15,339 nucleotides of DNA from CAZQYB01 sp964597535 (GTDB lineage: Bacteria > Planctomycetota > Phycisphaerae > Sedimentisphaerales > Anaerobacaceae), in the NCBI GenBank assembly GCA_964597535.1, contig CAZQYB010000057.1:1-15339 (forward strand). Direction: 5' to 3'. This document shows positions 7,001 through 14,004 of the stretch, one piece after another. The position numbers and the translations under genes were made by a program. How positions within the stretch are numbered: position 1 is the first letter of the stretch; every line of letters begins with the position of its first letter. A model generated the notes under the pieces. The model had not been told where the DNA came from, did not search any database, and was given only the letters and a program-made list of their open reading frames with translations.

Positions 7001-8986
7001 TTAGTCCCGTGGGAGCAATACGGTCACAAAATTCCTGGCCAGCCACACCGCCATCTCGCCTTCGCCCCGGTGCGACCAGGCATAGTAGGGAATTGCGACC
7101 AGATTTACCCTATCCATTGTCGGAACCTTGCCGTCCGTGCTCGACTGCACGGAGAGAACCTTGCCGCTGATTACGCAGACTCCGCCCAACAAGCCCTTGC
7201 GGTATTCGGCCTTGAGCTGCACATCCGCCGACAAAACCAACCGGCGTACGTTCGGCCCGTTGTCCACCTCTTCAACACAATAGACGACTGGGCCGCGCTC
7301 CAGCGCCACTTTCCCCAGGTTTTCTTTGACCTTCTTTTTGCAGAATACACACCGGATTGGCATTGGCAGATTCAGTTCGATTACGTCGCCCTTTTTCCAC
7401 TTTCGGCGGATACGTGCGAATCCCTTCTCCATATCCAGAGCAACCGACTCGCCGTTTACCTTTAGTGTCACCTTCTCATCGCTCTTTTTCATATATCGAT
7501 AAAGGTCGCTCGGCACCGGCTGATTCCGCGCCCAGCCGGGGATACGAACGTAAATCGCGAATTCCGCCGGACGTTTTGGCTCGATAATGATTTTGATGTC
7601 ACCTTCCCAGGGATAACGCGCCAACTGTCTCAGCTTCACGGTGTTATTTTTTAGCTTGAAAGTGCCGCCGCCGGTGATGAACAGATTGACGTACAGCGTA
7701 TCGCCGCTTTTGGCATAGACGTATCCGCCGACCGACGGTATAAAGCGCACCACGTTTGTTGGACAGCACGAACAGCCGAACCACGGGCTGCGCTCTCTTT
7801 TACCGTCCGAGGCAAGCGGATTCTGGTAGAAGAACTTGTCGCCGCTTAACGAAACGCCCGAAAGAAATCCGTTGTAAATTACACGCTCAAGAACATCTAT
7901 GTACTTTGCGTCACCATGCAGCAGAAAGAGTCGGTGGTTCCACATTGCATTAGCAATGGCAGCACACGTCTCACAATACGCCGTTTTGTTTGGCAGTTCG
8001 TAATTATCGCCGAATGATTCACCTTTGCGCCTGGCACCGATACCGCCCGTAAGATACAGTTTTTTCGACACAACGTTTTCCCAGATGCGCTCGATTGCCT
8101 TGATATAATCAGCATCGCCGGTCAAAGCGGCGACATCCGCTATGCCGGAATACATATAGGTCGCCCGCACGGCGTGGCCAACCGCCTCGCCCTGCTCAAC
8201 AATTGGCTTATGGTCCTGACAATATGGGCCGTAGAGCTCCCGGCCGCGGGCGTGACCCCGCTCATCGAGAAAGAACTTTGCAAGCTTGAGGTATTTGTCG
8301 TCCCCGGTCTGCCGATACAGTTTCACCAAGCCTATTTCAATCTCCTCATGCCCGGGAACGTCTCGCTTTTTATTCGGCCCGAAAACCGAATCAATATAAT
8401 CAGCCAACTTGACTGCTGCATTTAGGATTTTGTCTTTGCCCGTGGCCTGATAGTAAGCAACAGCAGCTTCAAAGAAATGGCCCGCACAATAAAGCTCGTG
8501 CATCTTCCTTACATCACTCCAGCGTTTTTCCGGCTGTCGCTGCGGCAAAGAATAGAATGTGTAAAGATAACCGTCTTCCCATTGCGCTGCTGCGATTTTG
8601 TTAATTACCCCGTCGACATATTTTTCCAGTTCCGCGTCCGGGTGGCTTTTCAAAGAATACGCAGCCCCTTCTATGACCTTATAGACATCGGAGTCATTGA
8701 AATATATGCCCTCATGCTTTCCCTCCATCAGACCGCCTGCCTTGGCGAAATTACTTATCCTGCCGGTCTCCTCACATTTCTTAAAAGCGTAGGGAATCGT
8801 CACTTTCCGGTTGGTCTCAATCCGCGGGGCCCAGAATTTGTCGGCTATCACCACATCGGTAAAGGGCACAGCCTCCAATTTGTCCCCCTGGCCTTTGGCA
8901 GATTGAATTGTACCCGCCAGAACTGTGAATAAAGCTGCGGCAATAATCGCAAAGGTATGGCTTTTTGGAACTTGAATGTTCTCCAT
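7001..8986 (-). CDS. Glycoside hydrolase family 127 (beta-L-arabinofuranosidase, DUF1680), exported
   Basis: Enzyme of 661 residues, close to Bifidobacterium HypBA1 (about 658). It should release beta-L-arabinofuranose from glycans or glycoproteins. An N-terminal signal peptide is likely: basic start, then AIIAAALFTVLAGTIQSA. The active site known from HypBA1 is conserved with the right spacing: Glu323 in GESFG (acid/base; 16 residues before the next Glu, as in HypBA1), Glu339 and Cys341 in ETC, and Cys407-Cys408 in CSCCPTN. One of that cysteine pair is the nucleophile and the set binds zinc. The central alpha-barrel precedes these motifs and beta-rich modules follow. The start was set at the ATG at 8986 because GAGG lies 5 nt upstream and the signal peptide then begins correctly. 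The frame runs further upstream but shows no family sequence. Known members vary in specificity, so the exact sugar is an inference. Confidence 0.92.
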   Translation of the reverse strand: MENIQVPKSHTFAIIAAALFTVLAGTIQSAKGQGDKLEAVPFTDVVIADKFWAPRIETNRKVTIPYAFKKCEETGRISNFAKAGGLMEGKHEGIYFNDSDVYKVIEGAAYSLKSHPDAELEKYVDGVINKIAAAQWEDGYLYTFYSLPQRQPEKRWSDVRKMHELYCAGHFFEAAVAYYQATGKDKILNAAVKLADYIDSVFGPNKKRDVPGHEEIEIGLVKLYRQTGDDKYLKLAKFFLDERGHARGRELYGPYCQDHKPIVEQGEAVGHAVRATYMYSGIADVAALTGDADYIKAIERIWENVVSKKLYLTGGIGARRKGESFGDNYELPNKTAYCETCAAIANAMWNHRLFLLHGDAKYIDVLERVIYNGFLSGVSLSGDKFFYQNPLASDGKRERSPWFGCSCCPTNVVRFIPSVGGYVYAKSGDTLYVNLFITGGGTFKLKNNTVKLRQLARYPWEGDIKIIIEPKRPAEFAIYVRIPGWARNQPVPSDLYRYMKKSDEKVTLKVNGESVALDMEKGFARIRRKWKKGDVIELNLPMPIRCVFCKKKVKENLGKVALERGPVVYCVEEVDNGPNVRRLVLSADVQLKAEYRKGLLGGVCVISGKVLSVQSSTDGKVPTMDRVNLVAIPYYAWSHRGEGEMAVWLARNFVTVLLPRD

Positions 8987-9301
8987 TTGTTCCTCTTTCT
9001 TGCAACTTTGGAAAACCAATCTACACATACGGGTATAAGTCAATATAACTTTTACAAAGGTCAACCCAATGAGGCAAGAACAAAATTTACGCCGCAATCT
9101 GGCCGCCCGGCCTTGAAAAAAATCACAAAAGAATAGCAATACCGTAACATTTGACAAAACGAATATTCGGGGGTATATTACTCCAAAGAAAAGGCGGAAA
9201 ACAAGAATGAAAAAGTTGGTGTTGTTGAAAAACTGTACCTCTCAACTGACCTCTCAAAGGCCGAAGTGATTAACAGTGTCCTGATTTGTCGGGATAAGGT
9301 T
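8987..9301. other. Intergenic region upstream of the GH127 gene
   Basis: 315 bases without a supported gene. It carries the GH127 ribosome-binding site (near 8992), a candidate promoter (9130-9157) and a short GGCC-GCCC-GGCC hairpin near 9101-9112 with no T-run. A 20-codon frame from an ATG at 9207 has no homology that I recognise. G and C are nearly balanced (about 60 G to 63 C by hand count), unlike the right edge of the window. Confidence 0.5.
9130..9157 (-). promoter_or_regulatory. Candidate promoter of the GH127 gene
   Basis: On the minus strand TTGTCA (9152-9157, five of six to TTGACA), 16 nt, TATTCT (9130-9135, four of six to TATAAT). The leader to the ATG at 8986 would be about 140 nt, long enough for regulation, but no operator repeat was seen. 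Weak pattern match only. Confidence 0.3.
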
Positions 9302-10249
9302 TTACTTGGCCGCTTTTCTGCATTCCTGACAGAATTTGCTCATTAACGCCATCGCTTCATTTAATCTTTCAGGCGAACCATCCATTTTTGCATAAGCATC
9401 CACTAACTGCAGAAGCTCCGGTGCGGGCTCGCCTTCGGAAAAATGATGCTTAACATTGACGATTCCGGCATCCATTCCGTACTCCATCGCCTTGTGCACA
9501 AACGCCCTCATAACGCCTATCTTTCTGCCGGGCAAATCCCTCGCGCAATTGGTAATTCCCCCTGTGAAATGAACGCCCTTCATATCAGGGTCGCTCTTTA
9601 TCTTCTTTATAGTCTCGAAAGTCTTATGCGTATAGCTCGGCTCGCCCGGCTGCATCGGCATATCTACTGCCAGAGGAAATATCGTCGAGTCGAAGAAAAT
9701 CTCCTCCGGCCTAAAACCATATTTGCCGATGGCCTCGTCAAAAATCTGCTTAGCCAAAGAACAGAGTTCGTCAATCGAAGGCAATTTGGCGGACTCACTC
9801 ATCAAGAGACCAACAAATGCAAAATTATATTGTTTTTTGAGCGGCAGCAAATTTCCCATCGTGTGAACTTTGACGGAATTTATGAGCGGCTGCCTGACGG
9901 CCTCATCAGCATCGTACCATTCCTTCAGACCGGCTATCAGAACATTATCGTCACTGCTGTCGATGCAAATCGGCACGCCCTCGCCCCACTTGCGAATCAC
10001 CCTGACATACTCGACCATCATATCGATAGCAACCTGCGGGTTATCCTCACCAAAGACATCGAGATTGACCGCTATATAACCAGCTCCTTCTGCTGCCTGT
10101 TCTTCAATCAGGGCCTTGATATAATCCAACGGCTCGCTCGGCTTTGAATAGGCATCCGGGCCGAGCTCGCTTAACCGCTTCATTATTTCGCCCGTCTTCG
10201 GGATCGATGCGTGTATTGATTCGCCGACAGCAATCCAGTTTTTTTTCAT
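9302..10249 (-). CDS. Pterin-binding (methyltetrahydrofolate methyltransferase / DHPS-like) protein
   Basis: TIM-barrel protein of 315 residues resembling the methyl-THF:corrinoid protein methyltransferases (AcsE/MtgA/MetH pterin domain) and dihydropteroate synthase. Elements that align with AcsE: GESIHASI at the start, YIAVNLD, CIDSSD (Asp97), INSVKV (Asn124), FVGLLMSE, FFDSTIFPLA (Asp187), GGITNCARDLPGR (Asn234), and AMEYGMDAGIVN. The Asp/Asn residues match pterin-contacting positions. These motifs favour the methyltransferase side rather than true folate synthesis. A normal system would also need a B12-binding corrinoid protein and a substrate-specific methyltransferase; neither is in the window. 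The start was put at the ATG at 10249, with GAGG about 9 nt upstream; an ATG five codons earlier (10264) has no better site. The C-terminal ~40 residues, with a FCQEC pair, are an extension that I cannot assign. Confidence 0.8.
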   Translation of the reverse strand: MKKNWIAVGESIHASIPKTGEIMKRLSELGPDAYSKPSEPLDYIKALIEEQAAEGAGYIAVNLDVFGEDNPQVAIDMMVEYVRVIRKWGEGVPICIDSSDDNVLIAGLKEWYDADEAVRQPLINSVKVHTMGNLLPLKKQYNFAFVGLLMSESAKLPSIDELCSLAKQIFDEAIGKYGFRPEEIFFDSTIFPLAVDMPMQPGEPSYTHKTFETIKKIKSDPDMKGVHFTGGITNCARDLPGRKIGVMRAFVHKAMEYGMDAGIVNVKHHFSEGEPAPELLQLVDAYAKMDGSPERLNEAMALMSKFCQECRKAAK

Positions 10250-10264
10250 ACCGTTCTGCCTCAT

Positions 10265-10823
10265 TTTCTTTATTACCAGTATTTACAAAGACTTATACAA
10301 TCCCAAAGCGATTTCAGCGACATATTAAGTCAGCAAAATTGACCCAGGTCGCGCCTTGCCAATGTGGATAACCTGTTGATAATCACACCCGTGGATTATA
10401 GACGTCCTTATCCACTTTACCGAAGATTCCAGCCAAAATTAGTCCTGTTCTTGGCGGTTATCTGTTCAATTTATTCCGAGAGCAGAATTATTATCTATAA
10501 CTCGTTTACAATAAAGAAGTTATGCTCCACAACAAAATCGTGTGCAAAAACCATACCTGCCGGCTAAATTTTCGTTTACCGGTATACCCAAATCCTCCAA
10601 AATTTGCAAGGCTTTGGCAAGAAATTACGTTGTTCGTGGATAATTCGTAGAAAAAAGCTGCCCTGAAATCCCAGATATGGCTCCAGTCCTGGCCTCAGCA
10701 CCACCTTTTTTTTCGGCGCTTCGAGCAATACAAGCAAAATCTCGTAACTTTTTGCTGATTCCTGCGTCTATAATAGTAGTAGTGCAATTACTGTTATGCA
10801 GAATATGTCGAAAGGAACCGAAA
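10265..10823. other. Divergent intergenic region with a DnaA-box-like cluster (candidate oriC)
   Basis: 558 bases, AT-richer than the flanks (about 39% GC over 10265-10620 by hand count). Nonamers similar to the DnaA box TTATCCACA/TGTGGATAA: an exact match at 10363-10371; eight of nine at 10374-10382 (TGTTGATAA), 10408-10416 (TTATCCACT) and 10635-10643 (CGTGGATAA); seven of nine at 10390-10398, 10491-10499, 10523-10531 and 10541-10549. A very AT-rich stretch lies at 10486-10520 and could be an unwinding element. The genes on both sides are transcribed away from it. No dnaA, dnaN, gyrB, parAB or rpmH gene is visible nearby. Alternatives are a DnaA-titration or regulatory locus. For the leftward gene, TATAAG (10292-10297, minus) is a possible -10 with no good -35. 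Confidence 0.5.
10769..10774 (+). promoter_or_regulatory. Candidate -10 box for the exported hypothetical gene
   Basis: A perfect TATAAT stands 49 nt before the ATG at 10824. The region 17-18 nt upstream has no convincing TTGACA-like hexamer, so the match rests on the -10 alone. AAGGA lies about 8 nt before the start codon and gives a short leader of roughly 40 nt. Confidence 0.35.
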
Positions 10824-12128
10824 ATGGGAGTCCTGAAAAACATTTCCCCAATAATACTGATTTGTGCCTTTCTCCTCGGCCAGACCTGTACGTCTCAATC
10901 GGCGGGGTTGGGGAAGACGGACAATCCTGCATGGGGTGACACCATCGCCAACCGTTTCATCAGCACGATGCGAAAGCGGAACTATAGTTTCCTGACAGAA
11001 GATAAGCTCGAATCACTTCGACAGGAAATTCGCGATTTCACAACCAAATACCAACCCGTGCATGTGTCTGCGACCAGGCAAGAAGGATTACTTCGTTCCA
11101 TAGACCGATACATATCGGAGAATTTTCTGAACAGGCCGGACTGTCGAAGTGACCCGGAAGGAGCGTATCTGAAATTTCGGGACATTATCAACACGTTTAA
11201 GTGGAAGCTCTGGCTGGCACTGACCCGCACGCCAGCTACGCCGGAGCAGCTCAAACGGCGAGAAGCACAACGCAAATGGATTCGCGAATATATCAAAACT
11301 GTGCCAATTCGTCCAGGTGACGCTTGCCCTCTCGGAGTCGCACGCGATGGCCTTCGCACATGGGCGTCAGCATATCTGGAGCAAAAGTTCACCGACCCGC
11401 TGAGTCTTATGTATGTTTCTATGACAGATAAACAGTTTGAAGTTTTCAAGCAATGGATGAAGCGTAGCGCCGCTAATGGGTTGGCAACGACCGTCAGTGA
11501 CATCCCCGTTCGCGCTTTAGGTGCGCGGGCGCACAATCATGCAGATGTGGAGAAGGTGTATAGCTACCCATTTGAAATCCAACTGCCTTTTGAAGACGAG
11601 GTCACGTCAATCTGGGGCGGAGGAGACGGGGCCGGTGCCCACCTGGTCTTTGCTTCCAATGCCCAATTTCGGGGTCGAGACGTCTTTCTTGGCACGTGGA
11701 GCGTTTTTGACGTTGTTCAGGGGTCCCGGCGGGTTACGCCGGAAGTTCGAGATGATAATCCCACCGAACTTATTGCCCAGTGGGTAAAAAAAGAGGGAAA
11801 AGGGGATATCGCATACAACCACACAACTGTGACTCTTACGGCCCTTCGCGGCGGAAAGATTGCAGAGCTGAACGTGGCGAATTGGTTCGAGGCCGACAGA
11901 GTGAACAACGCTGACCTGCGCAAGCTCATAGCTGAAAAGGGCGGGATGTCCATATCCGTTGACAGGCTTCCTCCGGCCAATGGCCCTCGGATAATGAAAG
12001 GCGACAAACCTCGCTTCTTCATTGTCATCCAAACGCACGAGAAGCAGTTAGCTGTGATGGATTTGAAGACCAGAGAGTTCGGCCAGGTCAATCTATTGAG
12101 CCGCCTCCGTGCGGATGATTCGGGTTAA
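10824..12128 (+). CDS. Exported protein of unknown function
   Basis: I do not recognise this 434-residue protein. The ATG at 10824 was chosen over an upstream in-frame ATG at 10677 because AAGGA precedes it and because the N-terminus is then a signal peptide: lysine at residue 5, hydrophobic PIILICAFLLG, then a polar region around residue 22. The cysteine at about residue 22 (LGQTC) is a poor lipobox. Residues ~30-190 look mainly helical and rich in charged and aromatic residues (for example KWKLWLALTRTP and RKWIREYIKTVPIRPGD). Residues ~240-430 look beta-rich and contain WGGGDGAGAHLVFAS, a FLGTWSVFDVVQG segment, and strands such as HTTVTLTALRGGKIAELNVA. No enzymatic signature was seen. It is first of two plus-strand genes and ends 4 nt before the stop of a thiE fragment on the other strand. 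Probably a lineage-specific periplasmic protein. Confidence 0.8.
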   Translation: MGVLKNISPIILICAFLLGQTCTSQSAGLGKTDNPAWGDTIANRFISTMRKRNYSFLTEDKLESLRQEIRDFTTKYQPVHVSATRQEGLLRSIDRYISENFLNRPDCRSDPEGAYLKFRDIINTFKWKLWLALTRTPATPEQLKRREAQRKWIREYIKTVPIRPGDACPLGVARDGLRTWASAYLEQKFTDPLSLMYVSMTDKQFEVFKQWMKRSAANGLATTVSDIPVRALGARAHNHADVEKVYSYPFEIQLPFEDEVTSIWGGGDGAGAHLVFASNAQFRGRDVFLGTWSVFDVVQGSRRVTPEVRDDNPTELIAQWVKKEGKGDIAYNHTTVTLTALRGGKIAELNVANWFEADRVNNADLRKLIAEKGGMSISVDRLPPANGPRIMKGDKPRFFIVIQTHEKQLAVMDLKTREFGQVNLLSRLRADDSG

Positions 12129-12132
12129 GAGG

Positions 12133-12237
12133 TTACTCCTTGTTGATGAAGGCAGTAATTTTCTCTTTTAGCGCTCGGCAGGTGGTCGTTGGGTCAGCTA
12201 CCTCTGTCGCCGCAGAGCAGACCGCAATCGCTTTAGC
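12133..12237 (-). pseudogene. thiE: Orphan 3' end of a thiE gene
   Basis: The minus strand here encodes AKAIAVCSAATEVADPTTTC and onward to ALKEKITAFINKE-stop, which is the last 32 codons of ThiE plus KE and its own TAA (12133-12135). It matches the 3' end of the intact thiE gene (14011-14106) at 92 of 96 bases. The four differences are three synonymous third-position changes and one Val/Ala change. Homology stops sharply at 12237. There is no start and no upstream ThiE sequence, so it cannot be functional. The substitution pattern implies that it diverged while still coding, as in a related strain or paralogue. Confidence 0.9.
12142..12237 (+). repeat. Direct repeat, left copy (thiE 3' end)
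   Basis: 96-bp repeat, same orientation as 14011-14106 and offset by exactly 1,869 bp with no gaps. Mismatches are at 12199, 12209, 12211 and 12235. The two copies bracket the TlpA-domain gene with its promoter. Confidence 0.95.
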
Positions 12238-12258
12238 AGAGCCATTCTTGCAGCTTTC

Positions 12259-12287
12259 TTGGCAATTTGAGAAAAATCTTGTAATAT
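12259..12287 (+). promoter_or_regulatory. Candidate promoter of the TlpA-domain gene
   Basis: TTGGCA (12259-12264, five of six to TTGACA), 17 nt, TAATAT (12282-12287, four of six). An overlapping TGTAAT (12280-12285) fits TATAAT better but with a 15-nt spacer. It lies just past the break in the thiE repeat and about 110 nt before the start codon, so the gene has its own promoter inside the repeat-bounded unit. The stretch from 12238 to 12396 holds this promoter and an alternating TA run near 12303-12310. Confidence 0.42.
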
Positions 12288-12396
12288 TGCGCGCTTTGGC
12301 GTCTATATATATGCGAGGGATGGGACCATAATGAGTTGTTTTGGCAGGGCAGGTTCAAAAAAGACCGAGTGCGTTTCGTAGGAAGGAAAATTGTTT

Positions 12397-13980
12397 ATGT
12401 CCAAATTGTCTAAAGAGAACCTACGTCTGTGGTCATATTTGGTTATTGCGATTTTTGTTGTCTTGGGTTTGGCTGTTTTGACGAACGCTGAAACGAAAAA
12501 TGAAGGGGCAGCCAGCCAATACCTGAAGACTACAGAGAAGACCGCCACAACCGACATACCCGATGTTAATGCCGCCGAGTTGGTGCGGGCGGTTCGCCAG
12601 AGTGAAAATTGGATACACCGCGTCAACAGTCTGTACATTCGTATTGAAGGCAAGTGGACAAGAACGCCGGAGGCGATTGCTGCATACTGTGCGGAATTGA
12701 AACAGCAGTTTCCTGACGCAGACCTTGACCCGAAGTTCCACCGGGGCTTGCAGCCAAGTTCTTTGGATATCTTGGAAATCGCTATTGACAAACAACGCTT
12801 GCGAAAGATGCACCACAGGCTTCGAAACCGCTACTACCTGAAAATATGGGATGGTAAACAGCTATTAGTGCACAGTAAATACTTCGCAACTAAACAGGAA
12901 ATATACATCATTGAGATTAAGCCTGAGCGGATTGACGAGGTGCTGTTTGGGTCCATAAGTTGGCTGAGGGCACAGCCACACTCGTTCTGGTGGAACCCAA
13001 TTGATGTTGAGGAAAATTTGCGGTACTGGGGGCGTCCTGAAGCTTATGTGATAGCCGGACGTTCCAAATATCGTGGCGTTGACTGTTACGTTCTTGAGTG
13101 GAAGCCTCTACCCAGGACGGGAACCAGACGTTGGTACGTAGGTACGAAGGACCACCTGTTATATGGCAATGTCGTCTTGAACAACAACAAGCTCGACAGT
13201 GAGTACTGGACGTTGGATTACAGGGAGGTTGCCCCCGGCTGTTGGTTACCGATGATGCAAGGGTACGAACTCTATGACCAAGACCGTCGTGGCGAATCGT
13301 ACTTGCAGGTACGTCACGATGTAAACGTGCTTGAAGCACGCATTAACGAGAAATTACCGGACGAATTATTCCAGATGGAATTTAAGGAAGGCGTCAAAGT
13401 GGTCGATGCCCGTTTCGGCGGCGTGGTGACCTACCCTTATAAAGCAAATCGAACAGACGAAGAATGGCGGGAAATCATCGAAAAAGCTCGCAAACAACCC
13501 GGACGCAAAGCCAAAGAAAAGCAATCCAAAAATGCACTTATAGGTAAACCTGCACCACCGTTCCCTCAGAATGCCAGTTGGCTTAACAGCGAACCTCTAA
13601 CGTGGAAAGAGTTGGCAGGCAAAGTCGTTATTCTGGACTTTTGGGCCGACTGGTGCGGACCCTGCCGGAATGACCTGCCGCTTATGAGTGCTCTGCACAA
13701 AAAGCGCCAAGAGACGGGGATTATCGTAATCGGAATCCATACTCCCGGCAGCAAGATTGAAAACATCCGTAAGGTTATGAAGAAGTACGAACTTAACTAC
13801 CCAATCTGCATTGACGCACCTGCGCCACGCGCTGCTGAGGGATTTGGCGCGATGTCAAGTATGTACGGCGTCACCGGAATTCCTTATGCATTTGTAATCG
13901 ACCGCGAGGGAAACGTGACCGGACACGGCTGGGGTGTTAGTGGTGTTCTTGGCCACGCCCAGGAGCTGGTCAAAAAATAG
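12397..13980 (+). CDS. Exported protein with LolA-like N-terminal part and C-terminal TlpA/thioredoxin domain
   Basis: Protein of 527 residues. A signal peptide or membrane anchor is at about 11-30 (LWSYLVIAIFVVLGLAVL). Residues ~58-345 look like a beta-rich outer-membrane-lipoprotein-sorting (LolA/LolB-like) fold: the pieces YYLKIWDGKQLLVHSK, VDCYVLEWKP, RRWYVGTKDHLLYGNVV, and LPDELFQMEFKEGVKVVD are of this style. A charged linker (~350-380) follows. Residues ~382-527 are a TlpA/AhpC-TSA-type thioredoxin domain: IGKPAPPFP, VVILDFWADWCGPCRNDLPLM with the active-site WCGPC at 419-423, and the cis-proline segment GIPYAFVID (Pro496). It should act as a periplasmic thiol-disulfide oxidoreductase; partner unknown. 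GGAAGG lies 10 nt before ATG 12397; a TTG two codons earlier (12391) is a possible alternative start. Such fusions are common in Planctomycetota. The thioredoxin domain is certain, the LolA-like call is tentative. Confidence 0.88.
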   Translation: MSKLSKENLRLWSYLVIAIFVVLGLAVLTNAETKNEGAASQYLKTTEKTATTDIPDVNAAELVRAVRQSENWIHRVNSLYIRIEGKWTRTPEAIAAYCAELKQQFPDADLDPKFHRGLQPSSLDILEIAIDKQRLRKMHHRLRNRYYLKIWDGKQLLVHSKYFATKQEIYIIEIKPERIDEVLFGSISWLRAQPHSFWWNPIDVEENLRYWGRPEAYVIAGRSKYRGVDCYVLEWKPLPRTGTRRWYVGTKDHLLYGNVVLNNNKLDSEYWTLDYREVAPGCWLPMMQGYELYDQDRRGESYLQVRHDVNVLEARINEKLPDELFQMEFKEGVKVVDARFGGVVTYPYKANRTDEEWREIIEKARKQPGRKAKEKQSKNALIGKPAPPFPQNASWLNSEPLTWKELAGKVVILDFWADWCGPCRNDLPLMSALHKKRQETGIIVIGIHTPGSKIENIRKVMKKYELNYPICIDAPAPRAAEGFGAMSSMYGVTGIPYAFVIDREGNVTGHGWGVSGVLGHAQELVKK

Positions 13981-14004
13981 CCTCGAGAAATGCTGACTAA
14001 AAGA

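Noticed and set aside
9101..9112. GGCC-GCCC-GGCC hairpin as a rho-independent terminator
   Set aside because: Short stem, no T-run on either strand in the right place, and not located after a gene end.
8987..9157. An upstream extension of the GH127 reading frame by 57 codons
   Set aside because: The residues are not family-like, the signal peptide would be buried, and GAGG stands at the right distance from the ATG at 8986.
9207..9269. A 20-codon frame with a lysine-rich start
   Set aside because: Too short, no recognisable homology, and only a weak AAGGCGG upstream; nothing distinguishes it from chance.
9443..10147. A 234-codon open frame on the plus strand opposite the pterin-binding gene
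   Set aside because: Antisense shadow: the minus strand carries clear conserved motifs and the plus-strand translation shows none.
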